DNA of 6,013 nt, taken from assembly GCA_903839795.1 (NCBI GenBank), contig CAIMDR010000681.1, forward strand, positions 1 to 6,013, written 5' to 3'. The DNA is from an uncultured Methylococcaceae bacterium (GTDB taxonomy: Bacteria; Pseudomonadota; Gammaproteobacteria; Methylococcales; Methylomonadaceae). Shown piece by piece: positions 1 through 5,725 of this stretch. A model generated the notes under the pieces. That model was not told the origin of the DNA and did no database searches. It saw only the letters and a program-made list of their open reading frames with translations. The position numbers and the translations under genes were made by a program. How positions within the stretch are numbered: the first letter of the stretch is position 1; each line of letters starts with the position of its first letter.

Positions 1-771
1 ATGAATCGGATTAAAAAATTCTTGTTGAAAAACTTTGCCAAAATCCGGATATTTTGAATCCACTAATTTTGCTGAAAAAATCAGGTTCTTTATAAAAATT
101 TTAATATTGTTAGTGGAAAACTCAACTTTCAACTCGGCATCTGCATCATCCAGTAATCGATTCAGTTCTAAAACACCTTTTCTGGGGAAAATAATCCGGG
201 CTTCATAACCGGTACCTTCATCTAAAAGATCTTCATAAATAGACAATCGATGACCATCCGAAGCAACCAGTTTAACTTTGCTATTGGAGATGTTAAGCAA
301 TAAGCCATTCAGGTAATAACGGACATCCTGATTAGCCATACAAAAAACCGTCTTATCGAGTGCTTTTTTAAATTTACCGGCATTAATAAAAAAATGATTC
401 TCTAATTCAGATTCAGAGAATTCGGGATAATTATCCGCAGGCAAACAACTTAACGAAAATCGGCTTCGATTAGATAATATTTTTACTTTATCCCCTTGTT
501 GTTCAAATTTAATTTCAGCGCCATTGGGTAAAAGTCTGCAAATATCTAAAAACTTTCTGGCCGGTACGGTAATTGAACCAGGGGTTGCTAATTTAATATT
601 GATTTTGGCAATAATCTGAATTTCCAGATCCGTACCCGTCAGTATTAACTGTTCATCCTCAATAACCATCAACACATTCGACAAAATAGGCATTGTTTGT
701 CTTTTTTCTATAACGCTGACTATTTGCTGTAAAGGCGTTAAAATTTCTTCTCGATTAATAATAAATTTCAT
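1..771 (-). CDS. dnaN: DNA polymerase III beta subunit (sliding clamp), N-terminal 257 residues, cut by window edge
   Basis: The clamp encircles DNA and tethers DNA polymerase III and other replication and repair proteins. Reading leftward from the ATG at 771-769, the frame is open for 257 codons to base 1 with no stop. The family is about 366 residues, so roughly 110 C-terminal residues lie outside. The start MKFIINREEIL matches the E. coli start MKFTVEREHLL. Family motifs seen include GTDLE (46-50), TVPARKFLDICR (68-79), SRFSLS (103-108), QDVRYYLNG (148-156), SDGHRL (171-176), PRKGV (196-200) and KLVDSKYPDF (235-244). Clamp domains 1 and 2 are therefore present, and the cut falls near the start of domain 3. 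No convincing Shine-Dalgarno sequence precedes the ATG. A DnaA box (807-815, same strand) sits about 36 nt upstream. dnaA lies upstream on the same strand, but the 1-kb origin separates them, so dnaN probably also has its own promoter. That promoter was not identified. Confidence 0.97.
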   Translation of the reverse strand, partial: MKFIINREEILTPLQQIVSVIEKRQTMPILSNVLMVIEDEQLILTGTDLEIQIIAKINIKLATPGSITVPARKFLDICRLLPNGAEIKFEQQGDKVKILSNRSRFSLSCLPADNYPEFSESELENHFFINAGKFKKALDKTVFCMANQDVRYYLNGLLLNISNSKVKLVASDGHRLSIYEDLLDEGTGYEARIIFPRKGVLELNRLLDDADAELKVEFSTNNIKIFIKNLIFSAKLVDSKYPDFGKVFQQEFFNPIH

Positions 772-806
772 TTGTTTGTATTATTACGGTTAGTTTAATA
801 AAAAGC

Positions 807-815
807 TGTGGAAAA
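807..815 (-). promoter_or_regulatory. Single DnaA box in the dnaN leader
   Basis: The minus strand reads TTTTCCACA, an exact match to TTWTNCACA. It is isolated from the arrays and lies about 36 nt upstream of the dnaN start codon on the coding strand. That position would suit DnaA-dependent control of dnaN, but it could equally be an outlying origin box. Confidence 0.7.
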
Positions 816-895
816 ACGATTTTTTAACTTAAAAATCAATTAGTTAATTTTTATTTATTATGGTGACGATGGCTATATTTTGATAAAAACCACAA

Positions 896-949
896 TTATG
901 AACAGAGTTACTCACAGAATTAACAGCTTTATCCACAATATTATCCACA
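896..949 (+). promoter_or_regulatory. Forward DnaA-box array A (four boxes, 12-21-12 spacing)
   Basis: The four 9-mers start at 896 (TTATGAACA, one mismatch), 908 (TTACTCACA, one mismatch), 929 (TTATCCACA) and 941 (TTATCCACA). They are separated by 3, 12 and 3 nt and all point the same way. The same geometry recurs at 1263-1316 and 1708-1761. Unlike those arrays, this one is not preceded by the conserved AT-rich block or by the reverse box pair. Head-to-tail boxes with short gaps are typical sites for DnaA filament growth. The role here is inferred. Confidence 0.85.
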
Positions 950-1097
950 CCCCTCTGTCATAATGTTTAAAACAGTTTGGTGAAATTAATAAAATAGGTA
1001 AAACAACTCGCCATCTTTTTTTAGGTTGAAAGTTTAGCTTTAAGCCTAAAGTGGTGCAATTTAAAATTAAGCTGCAAAAAAATGCTTTTTGCGATTA

Positions 1098-1139
1098 ATA
1101 ATATAATGTTACTTAATCTTTATTTTATTACTATTAAGT
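1098..1139. promoter_or_regulatory. Invariant AT-rich block with inverted repeat, copy 1 (candidate unwinding element or protein site)
   Basis: These 42 bp contain only five G or C bases and are identical to 1543-1584, although the modules as a whole are about 79% identical. The 7-bp arms ACTTAAT (1111-1117) and ATTAAGT (1133-1139) form an inverted repeat around a 15-bp spacer. The block ends 11 bp before the reverse DnaA box at 1151. Low GC beside boxes suggests a DNA unwinding element. The inverted repeat and perfect conservation also fit a dimeric protein site. Which of these is true is not visible in the sequence. Confidence 0.65.
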
Positions 1140-1150
1140 GAGTTAAAACC

Positions 1151-1225
1151 TGTGGATAACCCATTTAAAATTAAATAAATCAATAGCTTAATTAAATTTT
1201 TATGTTGTTGTCAGGATGTGGATAA
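1151..1225 (-). promoter_or_regulatory. Reverse DnaA box pair, module copy 1
   Basis: Two perfect boxes read TTATCCACA on the minus strand at 1151-1159 and 1217-1225, with start positions 66 bp apart. They face opposite to forward array B, which begins 46 bp after the start of the second. The same 66 and 46 bp distances are kept in module copy 2. Confidence 0.9.
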
Positions 1226-1262
1226 CCTCTGTTTAAATAATACGTGTTTTTAATGTTTATTT

Positions 1263-1316
1263 TTATACACAACATTACCCCCAGTAATAATAGGTTTGCT
1301 CACAGATTTATCCACA
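1263..1316 (+). promoter_or_regulatory. Forward DnaA-box array B (module copy 1)
   Basis: Boxes start at 1263 (TTATACACA, exact), 1275 (TTACCCCCA, two mismatches), 1296 (TTGCTCACA, two mismatches) and 1308 (TTATCCACA, exact). The 12-21-12 steps are the same as in arrays A and C. The outer boxes are strong and the inner two degenerate, as if they were low-affinity sites. The inner ones are called only because their positions match the other arrays. Confidence 0.85.
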
Positions 1317-1542
1317 GGATTATCATCGTTTTGGCTTAATTTGATCGTTGAGGTGCTTCTTAACACTTGATGATTTAGCCTTAATTACCAAAATGCTTTT
1401 TTAAAAATAGATGTTAACACTCAGATTAAAGTGTTTATGAAAATTGTAATTTTGGATAATGCTTGGTTTTTTAATTTGTCCGTTTTACAAGAGTTCTTTA
1501 TCTTATGCTAACTATGGTTTCAACCTGTTAATTTTGCAGTTT

Positions 1543-1584
1543 ATAATATAATGTTACTTAATCTTTATTTTATTACTATTAAGT
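1543..1584. promoter_or_regulatory. Invariant AT-rich block with inverted repeat, copy 2
   Basis: This block is identical over 42 bp to 1098-1139. Its inverted-repeat arms lie at 1556-1562 and 1578-1584. The reverse DnaA box at 1596 follows at the same 11-bp distance as in copy 1. Confidence 0.65.
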
Positions 1585-1595
1585 CGGTTAAAATC

Positions 1596-1670
1596 TGTGG
1601 ATAACCTATTTTTAGTTAAATTATTCAATGGGTTGCATTTTATTTTATGTTGTTGTCAGCTTGTGTATAA
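1596..1670 (-). promoter_or_regulatory. Reverse DnaA box pair, module copy 2
   Basis: The minus strand reads TTATCCACA at 1596-1604 and TTATACACA at 1662-1670, both exact matches to TTWTNCACA, with start positions 66 bp apart. The second box differs from its copy 1 counterpart by one base at the free position of the consensus, so box function looks conserved through divergence. Confidence 0.9.
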
Positions 1671-1707
1671 CGCCTGTTTAAATAATAAGCATTTATAATG
1701 TTAAATT

Positions 1708-1761
1708 TAATACACAGTATTATCCCCAGCAACAATGGAGTTATGCACAATTTTATCCACA
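1708..1761 (+). promoter_or_regulatory. Forward DnaA-box array C (module copy 2)
   Basis: Boxes start at 1708 (TAATACACA, one mismatch), 1720 (TTATCCCCA, one mismatch), 1741 (TTATGCACA, exact) and 1753 (TTATCCACA, exact), again with 12-21-12 steps. In this copy the strong pair is on the dnaA side. The array ends 42 nt from the dnaA stop codon. Confidence 0.88.
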
Positions 1762-1803
1762 GATTAAGTTGTCGAGGTTGATAATTTTCAGTGAAGTTGG
1801 CAT

Positions 1804-3120
1804 TTAATGTGACAGCGTTCTTAAGAGATTTGAATAATCTTCGGCAATTTTGTGATCAGCTTCTTTCAACTCATTAATTTTTTTACAAGCATTCATGACC
1901 GTTGTATGGTCACGGCCACCAAAAGCATCGCCTATTTCAGGAAAGCTGTGTGACGTTAACTCGCGTGCCAAACACATGGCCATTTGTCGTGGACGGGTAA
2001 CGGTTTGTTTTCTGTTTTTAGAGGATAAGTCGGCAACGCGGATTTTAAAATATTCAGCGACGGTTTTTTGGATATTGTCCATGTTAACCAGCTTGTCTTT
2101 TAAAGAAATCAAATCATGCAAGGCTTCTTTGGTAAATTCTGTGGTAATTTCACGCCCGGTAAATTGTGCATTGGCAATAACGCGTCTTAAAGCGCCTTCA
2201 AGATCACGGACGTTGAAAGGAATTTTTTTGGCAATAAAAAAAGCGACTTCCTGAGGGAGCTCTACATTCACTTGCGCTGCTTTTTTCATTAAAATAGCGG
2301 CTCTGGTTTCCATGTCAGGTGGTTCAATTGAAACAGGAAGTCCGCAACCAAATCGCGATTTTAAGCGATCTTCAAGACCAACAATTTCTTTGGGATATTT
2401 GTCACACGTTAAAACTATTTGGTGTTTTTTATCCAAAAGGGTATTGAAGGTATGAAAAAATTCTTCCTGAGAACGCTCTTTTCCGGCAAAAAATTGAATG
2501 TCATCAATTAAAAGTACATCGATACCACGGTAATATTCTTTAAAAGAATTAATTGAATTTTGTTGCAACGCTCTTACCATGTCCTGAACAAATTTTTCAG
2601 AATGCAGGTAAACAATCGTTGCTGATGGATTTTTCTGAAAAACAGCATTACCTATCGCATGCATGAGATGGGTTTTACCCAAACCTGAGCTGCCATAAAT
2701 AAGTAAAGGATTGTAAGCTTTTCCAATGTTTTCAGAAACTTGAAGGGAAGCAGCTCTTGCCAGCTGATTAGACTTACCTTCAACAAAATTTTCAAAAGTA
2801 AACGCTTTGTTAAGAAAATTAGGACTGGTTTTTTTTATTTCGACCGGTTTTACGTTGTTTATTGCGGCGGGTGTTGTCGACTTTTTTGAACCAATTTCAA
2901 GATTTAATTCTAATGTACCATTTGAAAATTCATGAATGGATTCTTTAATTTTGGCAAAATAATGTTGCTTGACCCAGTCCAAAACAAATCGGTTGGGTGC
3001 CAGTAATTTTAGTTGTCCATCGCTTTCCAGTGCCTGTAATGGGCGTATCCAGGTGCTGAAATCAGAACCGGCGATTTCATTTTCAAGTTTAGTAAGACAG
3101 TTATCCCAAATTGAGCTCAT
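1804..3120 (-). CDS. dnaA: Chromosomal replication initiator protein DnaA
   Basis: This is the AAA+ ATPase that binds DnaA boxes, melts the origin and helps load DnaB helicase. The 438-residue product is slightly shorter than E. coli DnaA (467), mainly through a shorter domain II linker (about 78-105). Domain I begins [13 protein letters not shown]. The AAA+ core has Walker A GSSGLGKT (143-150), Walker B VLLIDD (202-207), sensor I near LTCD (237-240), the arginine finger in RLKSRFG (R256) and sensor II in NVRDLEGAL (R305). Domain IV carries the DNA-binding signature GGRDHTTV (401-408). The frame extends upstream to 3186, but the ATG at 3120-3118 is chosen because it matches the E. coli start MSLSLWQQCL; the 22 extra residues have no counterpart there. 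No clear Shine-Dalgarno precedes it. The usual Trp after the arginine finger (SRFGWGL in E. coli) is Cys259 here. The gene points toward the origin and dnaN, and away from rpmH. Confidence 0.98.
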   Translation of the reverse strand: MSSIWDNCLTKLENEIAGSDFSTWIRPLQALESDGQLKLLAPNRFVLDWVKQHYFAKIKESIHEFSNGTLELNLEIGSKKSTTPAAINNVKPVEIKKTSPNFLNKAFTFENFVEGKSNQLARAASLQVSENIGKAYNPLLIYGSSGLGKTHLMHAIGNAVFQKNPSATIVYLHSEKFVQDMVRALQQNSINSFKEYYRGIDVLLIDDIQFFAGKERSQEEFFHTFNTLLDKKHQIVLTCDKYPKEIVGLEDRLKSRFGCGLPVSIEPPDMETRAAILMKKAAQVNVELPQEVAFFIAKKIPFNVRDLEGALRRVIANAQFTGREITTEFTKEALHDLISLKDKLVNMDNIQKTVAEYFKIRVADLSSKNRKQTVTRPRQMAMCLARELTSHSFPEIGDAFGGRDHTTVMNACKKINELKEADHKIAEDYSNLLRTLSH

Positions 3121-3206
3121 TGAATTAGATAAGATATTGGTAGGTGTTAAGTTACGATGAATTTGTTTTTTATCACTATACAGCAATAAAACATTGCGCT
3201 ACAGAA

Positions 3207-3235
3207 TTGACAGACTATGTATATTATTTTATCAT
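3207..3235 (+). promoter_or_regulatory. Sigma70-type promoter for rpmH operon
   Basis: A perfect -35 hexamer TTGACA (3207-3212) is followed, after a 17-bp spacer, by TATCAT (3230-3235), which matches the -10 consensus TATAAT at five of six positions. Transcription would start near 3242, giving a leader of about 50 nt before the rpmH ATG. It lies in the divergent dnaA/rpmH gap and probably drives rpmH through mnmE. Confidence 0.75.
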
Positions 3236-3290
3236 CCGTAGTCTTTTTTATCTGTTTTTGTTAACAATCATCTGAATAGGCTTTAGTAAT

Positions 3291-3425
3291 ATGAAAAGAA
3301 CATACCAACCCAGTAAAATCAAACGCGCCAGAACCCACGGTTTTCGTGCAAGAATGGCAACCGTCGGTGGTCGTAGAGTTATAAATGCTCGTAGAGCAAA
3401 AGGTCGCGCTCAGTTAACTGTTTAG
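3291..3425 (+). CDS. rpmH: 50S ribosomal protein L34
   Basis: L34 is a small basic protein of the large ribosomal subunit. The 44-residue product begins [18 protein letters not shown] and continues [20 protein letters not shown], matching the family over its whole length. The family is usually 44-46 residues. It is rich in Arg and Lys, as expected for an rRNA-binding protein. The ATG is fixed by the invariant MKRT(Y/F)QPS start. Only a weak AGG lies upstream (around 3278-3280). It is the first gene of the operon, downstream of the promoter at 3207-3235 and divergent from dnaA. The rnpA start follows 10 nt after its stop codon. Confidence 0.98.
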   Translation: MKRTYQPSKIKRARTHGFRARMATVGGRRVINARRAKGRAQLTV

Positions 3426-3435
3426 TTGATATTGG

Positions 3436-3804
3436 GTGACAGAGCACAATTTTGATTTTCCCCCCCAGTTACGGTTAAAAAAACCGGCTGAATATAAAAA
3501 AGTTTTTGCTAAGCCTGTAAAATCAAGTGACACGTATTTTACCTTATTAGCCATAAGGAATGATTTTGATCATCCAAGGCTAGGCTTGGCAATTGCTAAA
3601 AAAAATATAAGAAAAGCAGTACACAGAAACGTGATTAAACGGGCTGTGAGGGAAAATTTTAGAATACAACAACAAAGCTTGGGAAATATAGACATTGTTG
3701 TTCTGGCTCGCAGGGAAGCCGTCGATGCTTCGCAGGAATTATTAAGAAAGTCATTGGAAAAACATTGGCTTAGGTTGGTATCCAAATGCGCTTCCTGCTC
3801 ATAG
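3436..3804 (+). CDS. rnpA: Ribonuclease P protein component
   Basis: RnpA binds the catalytic RNase P RNA (not in this window) and helps it remove 5' leaders from pre-tRNAs. The 122-residue product is close to the E. coli length (119). It shows the family pattern [16 protein letters not shown] (9-24), [12 protein letters not shown] (46-57), the conserved basic RNR-type segment [14 protein letters not shown] (63-76), and IDIVVLARR (85-93) near the C-terminus. The start is GTG (3436-3438); no ATG occurs early in the frame, and starting here gives the normal N-terminal length. There is no obvious Shine-Dalgarno, so translational coupling to rpmH is plausible. Its last 19 nt overlap yidD. The short tail KCASCS is encoded largely within that overlap. 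Confidence 0.97.
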   Translation: MTEHNFDFPPQLRLKKPAEYKKVFAKPVKSSDTYFTLLAIRNDFDHPRLGLAIAKKNIRKAVHRNVIKRAVRENFRIQQQSLGNIDIVVLARREAVDASQELLRKSLEKHWLRLVSKCASCS

Positions 3805-4019
3805 CAATTATAAAGTTTTATAAATACTTTATAAGCCCCTTGCTGGGCTCTAACTGTCGTTTTTATCCAAGCTGTTCAAGTTATTCCGTAGAAGCACTTC
3901 AGCGCCACGGTGCTATTATTGGCTCCTATCTCACTCTCAAAAGATTATTAAAATGTCACCCTTTTCATCAAGGGGGCATTGATCCCGTTCCGGAAAAATT
4001 TGGTAATAAGAATGGATAA
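3786..4019 (+). CDS. yidD: Membrane protein insertion efficiency factor YidD
   Basis: YidD is a small inner-membrane-associated protein that in E. coli is needed for efficient YidC-dependent insertion. The 77-residue product has a hydrophobic N-terminus (about 1-20) suited to peripheral or amphipathic membrane attachment. It is followed by the family signature [16 protein letters not shown] (23-38), the segment [19 protein letters not shown] (51-69), and the conserved cysteines 24, 30 and 57. The ATG lies inside the end of rnpA (19-nt overlap), and the stop overlaps the yidC start by 8 nt. Translation is therefore probably coupled on both sides. The overlap with yidC fits their joint role. 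Confidence 0.96.
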   Translation: MRFLLIAIIKFYKYFISPLLGSNCRFYPSCSSYSVEALQRHGAIIGSYLTLKRLLKCHPFHQGGIDPVPEKFGNKNG

Positions 4020-5724
4020 TTTAAGATTTATACTCGTCGTTACTTTTGCAATGCTTGTATTTATGTTGTGGCAGGCTTGGGATCAGGACTATGGCCCAAA
4101 ACCTGAAGTTGCTGCAATCGTAAGTCCAGAAGGCATCAAGGCTAAAGAAGATGTGCCAATGACAGCAGAAGCTTCTTCACAAGCAGAATCCGGCTTACAA
4201 AATCCGGTATCTGTTCCTGTTTCGGCGGTATCGGCTGCTAAAACCGTAAAAGTTAAAACGGATGTTATTGCACTTGAAATTGATCTGCAAGGTGGCACGG
4301 TCACCAATCTGGATTTGTTGAATTACCCGGTAGAAAAAGCGAATAATGTTGTAAACAACTTACGCAAAATGATTGGGATGGACGTCGCTGAAACAAACAC
4401 GGCACCGGTTCGTTTGTTTAATGACAATCAAGAAAAATTGTTTGTTGCTCAAAGTGGCTTGATAGCGGGAAGCGGTTTGGCCGCTGCGCCAAATCATTAT
4501 ACGGTTTTTACCAATGAGCAAGACAGTTATACCTTACAACCCGGACAAGACAATTTAACCGTACCAATAACATGGACGGATAACAAGGGCCTTGTTATCA
4601 CTAAATTATTCACCTTTAAACGTGGAAGTTACGAGATAACCCTGGGACAACAAGTAAAAAATAACTCGGGAAAACCTTGGTCAGGCAGACAATACAGCCA
4701 GTTATTAAGGGCAGAGAATACTGAAGGCAAGGGTAATATGCTGACAGGGGGTATGAGAGCTTATGATGGTGGGGTCATTTACACCGAAAAAAGCAAATAC
4801 CAAAAAATAAGTTTTGATGATATGGCTGATGAGACCCTTGATGTCACCAGCAAAGGTGGCTGGACGGCAATGATCCAACATTATTTTGCCTCGGCTTGGG
4901 TTCCACCCGCTGATCAAGAAAACCATTTTTATACCAAAGAACTAAAAGATGGACGTTACGTCATTGGTACGTATTCTCCATCAGTAACGGTTGAAGCCAA
5001 TACCGATGCTCAATTTGTTTCACGATTATTTGCCGGCCCTAAAATCCAGCCCATGATGGAACAAGTTGCACCCGGCCTTGAGTTGACGGTTGATTACAGT
5101 GTGTTAACTTTTATTGGCAAACCTATTTACTGGTTACTGAATAAAATACACAGTGTTATTGGCAACTGGGGCTTGGCTATTATGGGAGTCACATTCTGTA
5201 TTAAACTATTGTTCTTTCCATTATCACAAGCCAGTTTCAAATCAATGGCTAAAATGCGTAAAATTCAGCCGCGCCTTAAAGAATTACAAGAACGTTTTGC
5301 TGATGACAGACCGCGTTTTAATACCGAAATGATGGGGCTGTATAAAAAGGAAAAAGTTAATCCGTTGGGGGGCTGTTTGCCTATCCTGATACAAATCCCC
5401 GTATTTATGGCTTTGTATTGGGTATTAAGTGAAACGGTTGAGTTTCGTCAGGCACCGTTTATGCTGTGGATACAGGATTTATCAATACAAGATCCTTTTT
5501 ACATCTTGCCGTTAATCATGGGTATCACCATGAAAATTCAGCAAGGTCTAAATCCGGCACCGATTGATCCTATTCAAGCTAAAGTGATGAAGATGTTCCC
5601 TATCGTCTTTACCATTTTCTTTCTATTTTTTCCGGCAGGTTTGGTTTTATACTGGGTTATTAATAATACCCTGTCTATCATTCAACAAACCTACATCACC
5701 AAGCAAATAGAAAAAGCGGGATAA
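4012..5724 (+). CDS. yidC: Membrane protein insertase YidC
   Basis: YidC inserts and folds inner-membrane proteins, alone or with SecYEG. The 570-residue product is slightly longer than E. coli YidC (548). It has a first membrane segment (about 5-23), a Pro/Ala/Ser-rich linker (about 24-75), and a large periplasmic domain to about 360 (SSKGGW-type motif [18 protein letters not shown], 279-296). The conserved insertase core follows: [15 protein letters not shown] (384-398), the cytoplasmic hairpin with [18 protein letters not shown] (412-429), [17 protein letters not shown] (447-463), [13 protein letters not shown] (479-491), [12 protein letters not shown] (493-504) and [10 protein letters not shown] (539-548). 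The E. coli groove residue R366 is replaced by Lys398, which keeps the positive charge. The ATG at 4012 is preferred over a TTG at 3979 because it gives MDNLRF, like E. coli MDSQRN. The C-terminus ends shortly after the last membrane segment, with no long basic tail. Confidence 0.98.
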   Translation: MDNLRFILVVTFAMLVFMLWQAWDQDYGPKPEVAAIVSPEGIKAKEDVPMTAEASSQAESGLQNPVSVPVSAVSAAKTVKVKTDVIALEIDLQGGTVTNLDLLNYPVEKANNVVNNLRKMIGMDVAETNTAPVRLFNDNQEKLFVAQSGLIAGSGLAAAPNHYTVFTNEQDSYTLQPGQDNLTVPITWTDNKGLVITKLFTFKRGSYEITLGQQVKNNSGKPWSGRQYSQLLRAENTEGKGNMLTGGMRAYDGGVIYTEKSKYQKISFDDMADETLDVTSKGGWTAMIQHYFASAWVPPADQENHFYTKELKDGRYVIGTYSPSVTVEANTDAQFVSRLFAGPKIQPMMEQVAPGLELTVDYSVLTFIGKPIYWLLNKIHSVIGNWGLAIMGVTFCIKLLFFPLSQASFKSMAKMRKIQPRLKELQERFADDRPRFNTEMMGLYKKEKVNPLGGCLPILIQIPVFMALYWVLSETVEFRQAPFMLWIQDLSIQDPFYILPLIMGITMKIQQGLNPAPIDPIQAKVMKMFPIVFTIFFLFFPAGLVLYWVINNTLSIIQQTYITKQIEKAG

Positions 5725-5725
5725 C

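Larger units (their letters stand above)
1091..1320 (+). repeat. Origin module, copy 1 of a tandem pair (445-bp period)
   Basis: Aligned without gaps to 1536-1765, this segment differs at about 48 of 230 positions by hand count, roughly 79% identity. In order it contains the AT-rich block (1098-1139), reverse DnaA boxes at 1151 and 1217, a conserved block at 1198-1214, another at 1229-1242, and forward array B (1263-1316). All element positions match copy 2 after adding exactly 445. The divergence argues against an assembly artefact and for an old duplication kept under spacing constraint. Confidence 0.92.
1536..1765 (+). repeat. Origin module, copy 2 of the tandem pair (dnaA-proximal)
   Basis: This is the second copy of the module at 1091-1320, shifted by 445 bp. 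It holds the AT-rich block at 1543-1584, reverse boxes at 1596 and 1662, and forward array C at 1708-1761. It ends about 40 nt from the dnaA stop codon. The 215 nt between the copies (1321-1535) are not repeated and contain one GATC and one weak reverse box (1451-1459). Confidence 0.92.
772..1803. other. oriC: Putative chromosomal replication origin (oriC) in the dnaA-dnaN gap
   Basis: This 1032-nt stretch has no credible gene and is strongly AT-rich. Exact matches to the DnaA box TTWTNCACA start at 929, 941, 1263, 1308, 1741 and 1753 on the plus strand. They also occur on the minus strand at 807-815, 1151-1159, 1217-1225, 1596-1604 and 1662-1670. One-mismatch boxes start at 896, 908, 1708 and 1720 (plus) and at 1451 (minus). 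The stretch contains three four-box forward arrays and a two-copy 445-bp-period module, described separately. The parts outside these are AT-rich: 816-895 and 950-1090 have no box, and 1321-1535 holds only the weak 1451 box. Dam-type GATC occurs once (1343-1346). Being next to dnaA and dnaN with this box density is the standard signature of a bacterial oriC. That it is the active origin is inference. Confidence 0.9.

Noticed and set aside
431..439. Near DnaA box TTATCCGCA inside dnaN.
   Set aside because: It has one mismatch, is isolated and lies in coding sequence. It is expected by chance in AT-rich DNA.
899..964. Short ATG-started frame of 21 codons across array A.
   Set aside because: It is made of DnaA boxes, has no ribosome site and is far too short to support.
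941..975. Box at 941 followed by a GC-rich run (CCCCTCTG), like the box plus GC-rich spacer of a basal unwinding system.
   Set aside because: The sequence after the GC-rich run does not show repeated CTA/TTA triplets, so the unwinding-system match is incomplete.
1033..1050. Small imperfect inverted repeat (TTTAG ... CTAAA).
   Set aside because: The stem is short and AT-rich with a bulge, with no T-tract after it. It is not a convincing terminator or RNA.
1126..1582. Trio-like TTATTACTATTA at 1126-1137 and 1571-1582, resembling B. subtilis DnaA-trio elements.
   Set aside because: In B. subtilis the CTA/TTA trios follow a TTATCCACA box on the same strand after a short GC-rich spacer. Here the adjacent box is on the opposite strand and side, and the nearest same-strand boxes are over 170 bp away. 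It may simply be part of the AT-rich block.
1895..2254. Open frame on the plus strand inside dnaA; similar ones at 2969-3160 and, on the minus strand, at 3570-3785, 4089-4307 and 4705-4926.
   Set aside because: All lie opposite well-conserved genes and show no recognisable domains. They are shadows of the real coding frames.
3175..3180. Possible -10 hexamer TATAGT for dnaA on the minus strand.
   Set aside because: No acceptable -35 hexamer lies 16-18 bp upstream, so the dnaA promoter cannot be assigned.
3121..3186. N-terminal extension of dnaA by 22 codons.
   Set aside because: The extra residues have no counterpart in E. coli DnaA, whose start aligns with ATG 3120.
3979..4011. Upstream TTG start for yidC.
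   Set aside because: It would add 11 polar/basic residues before the normal MDN start and lies wholly within yidD.
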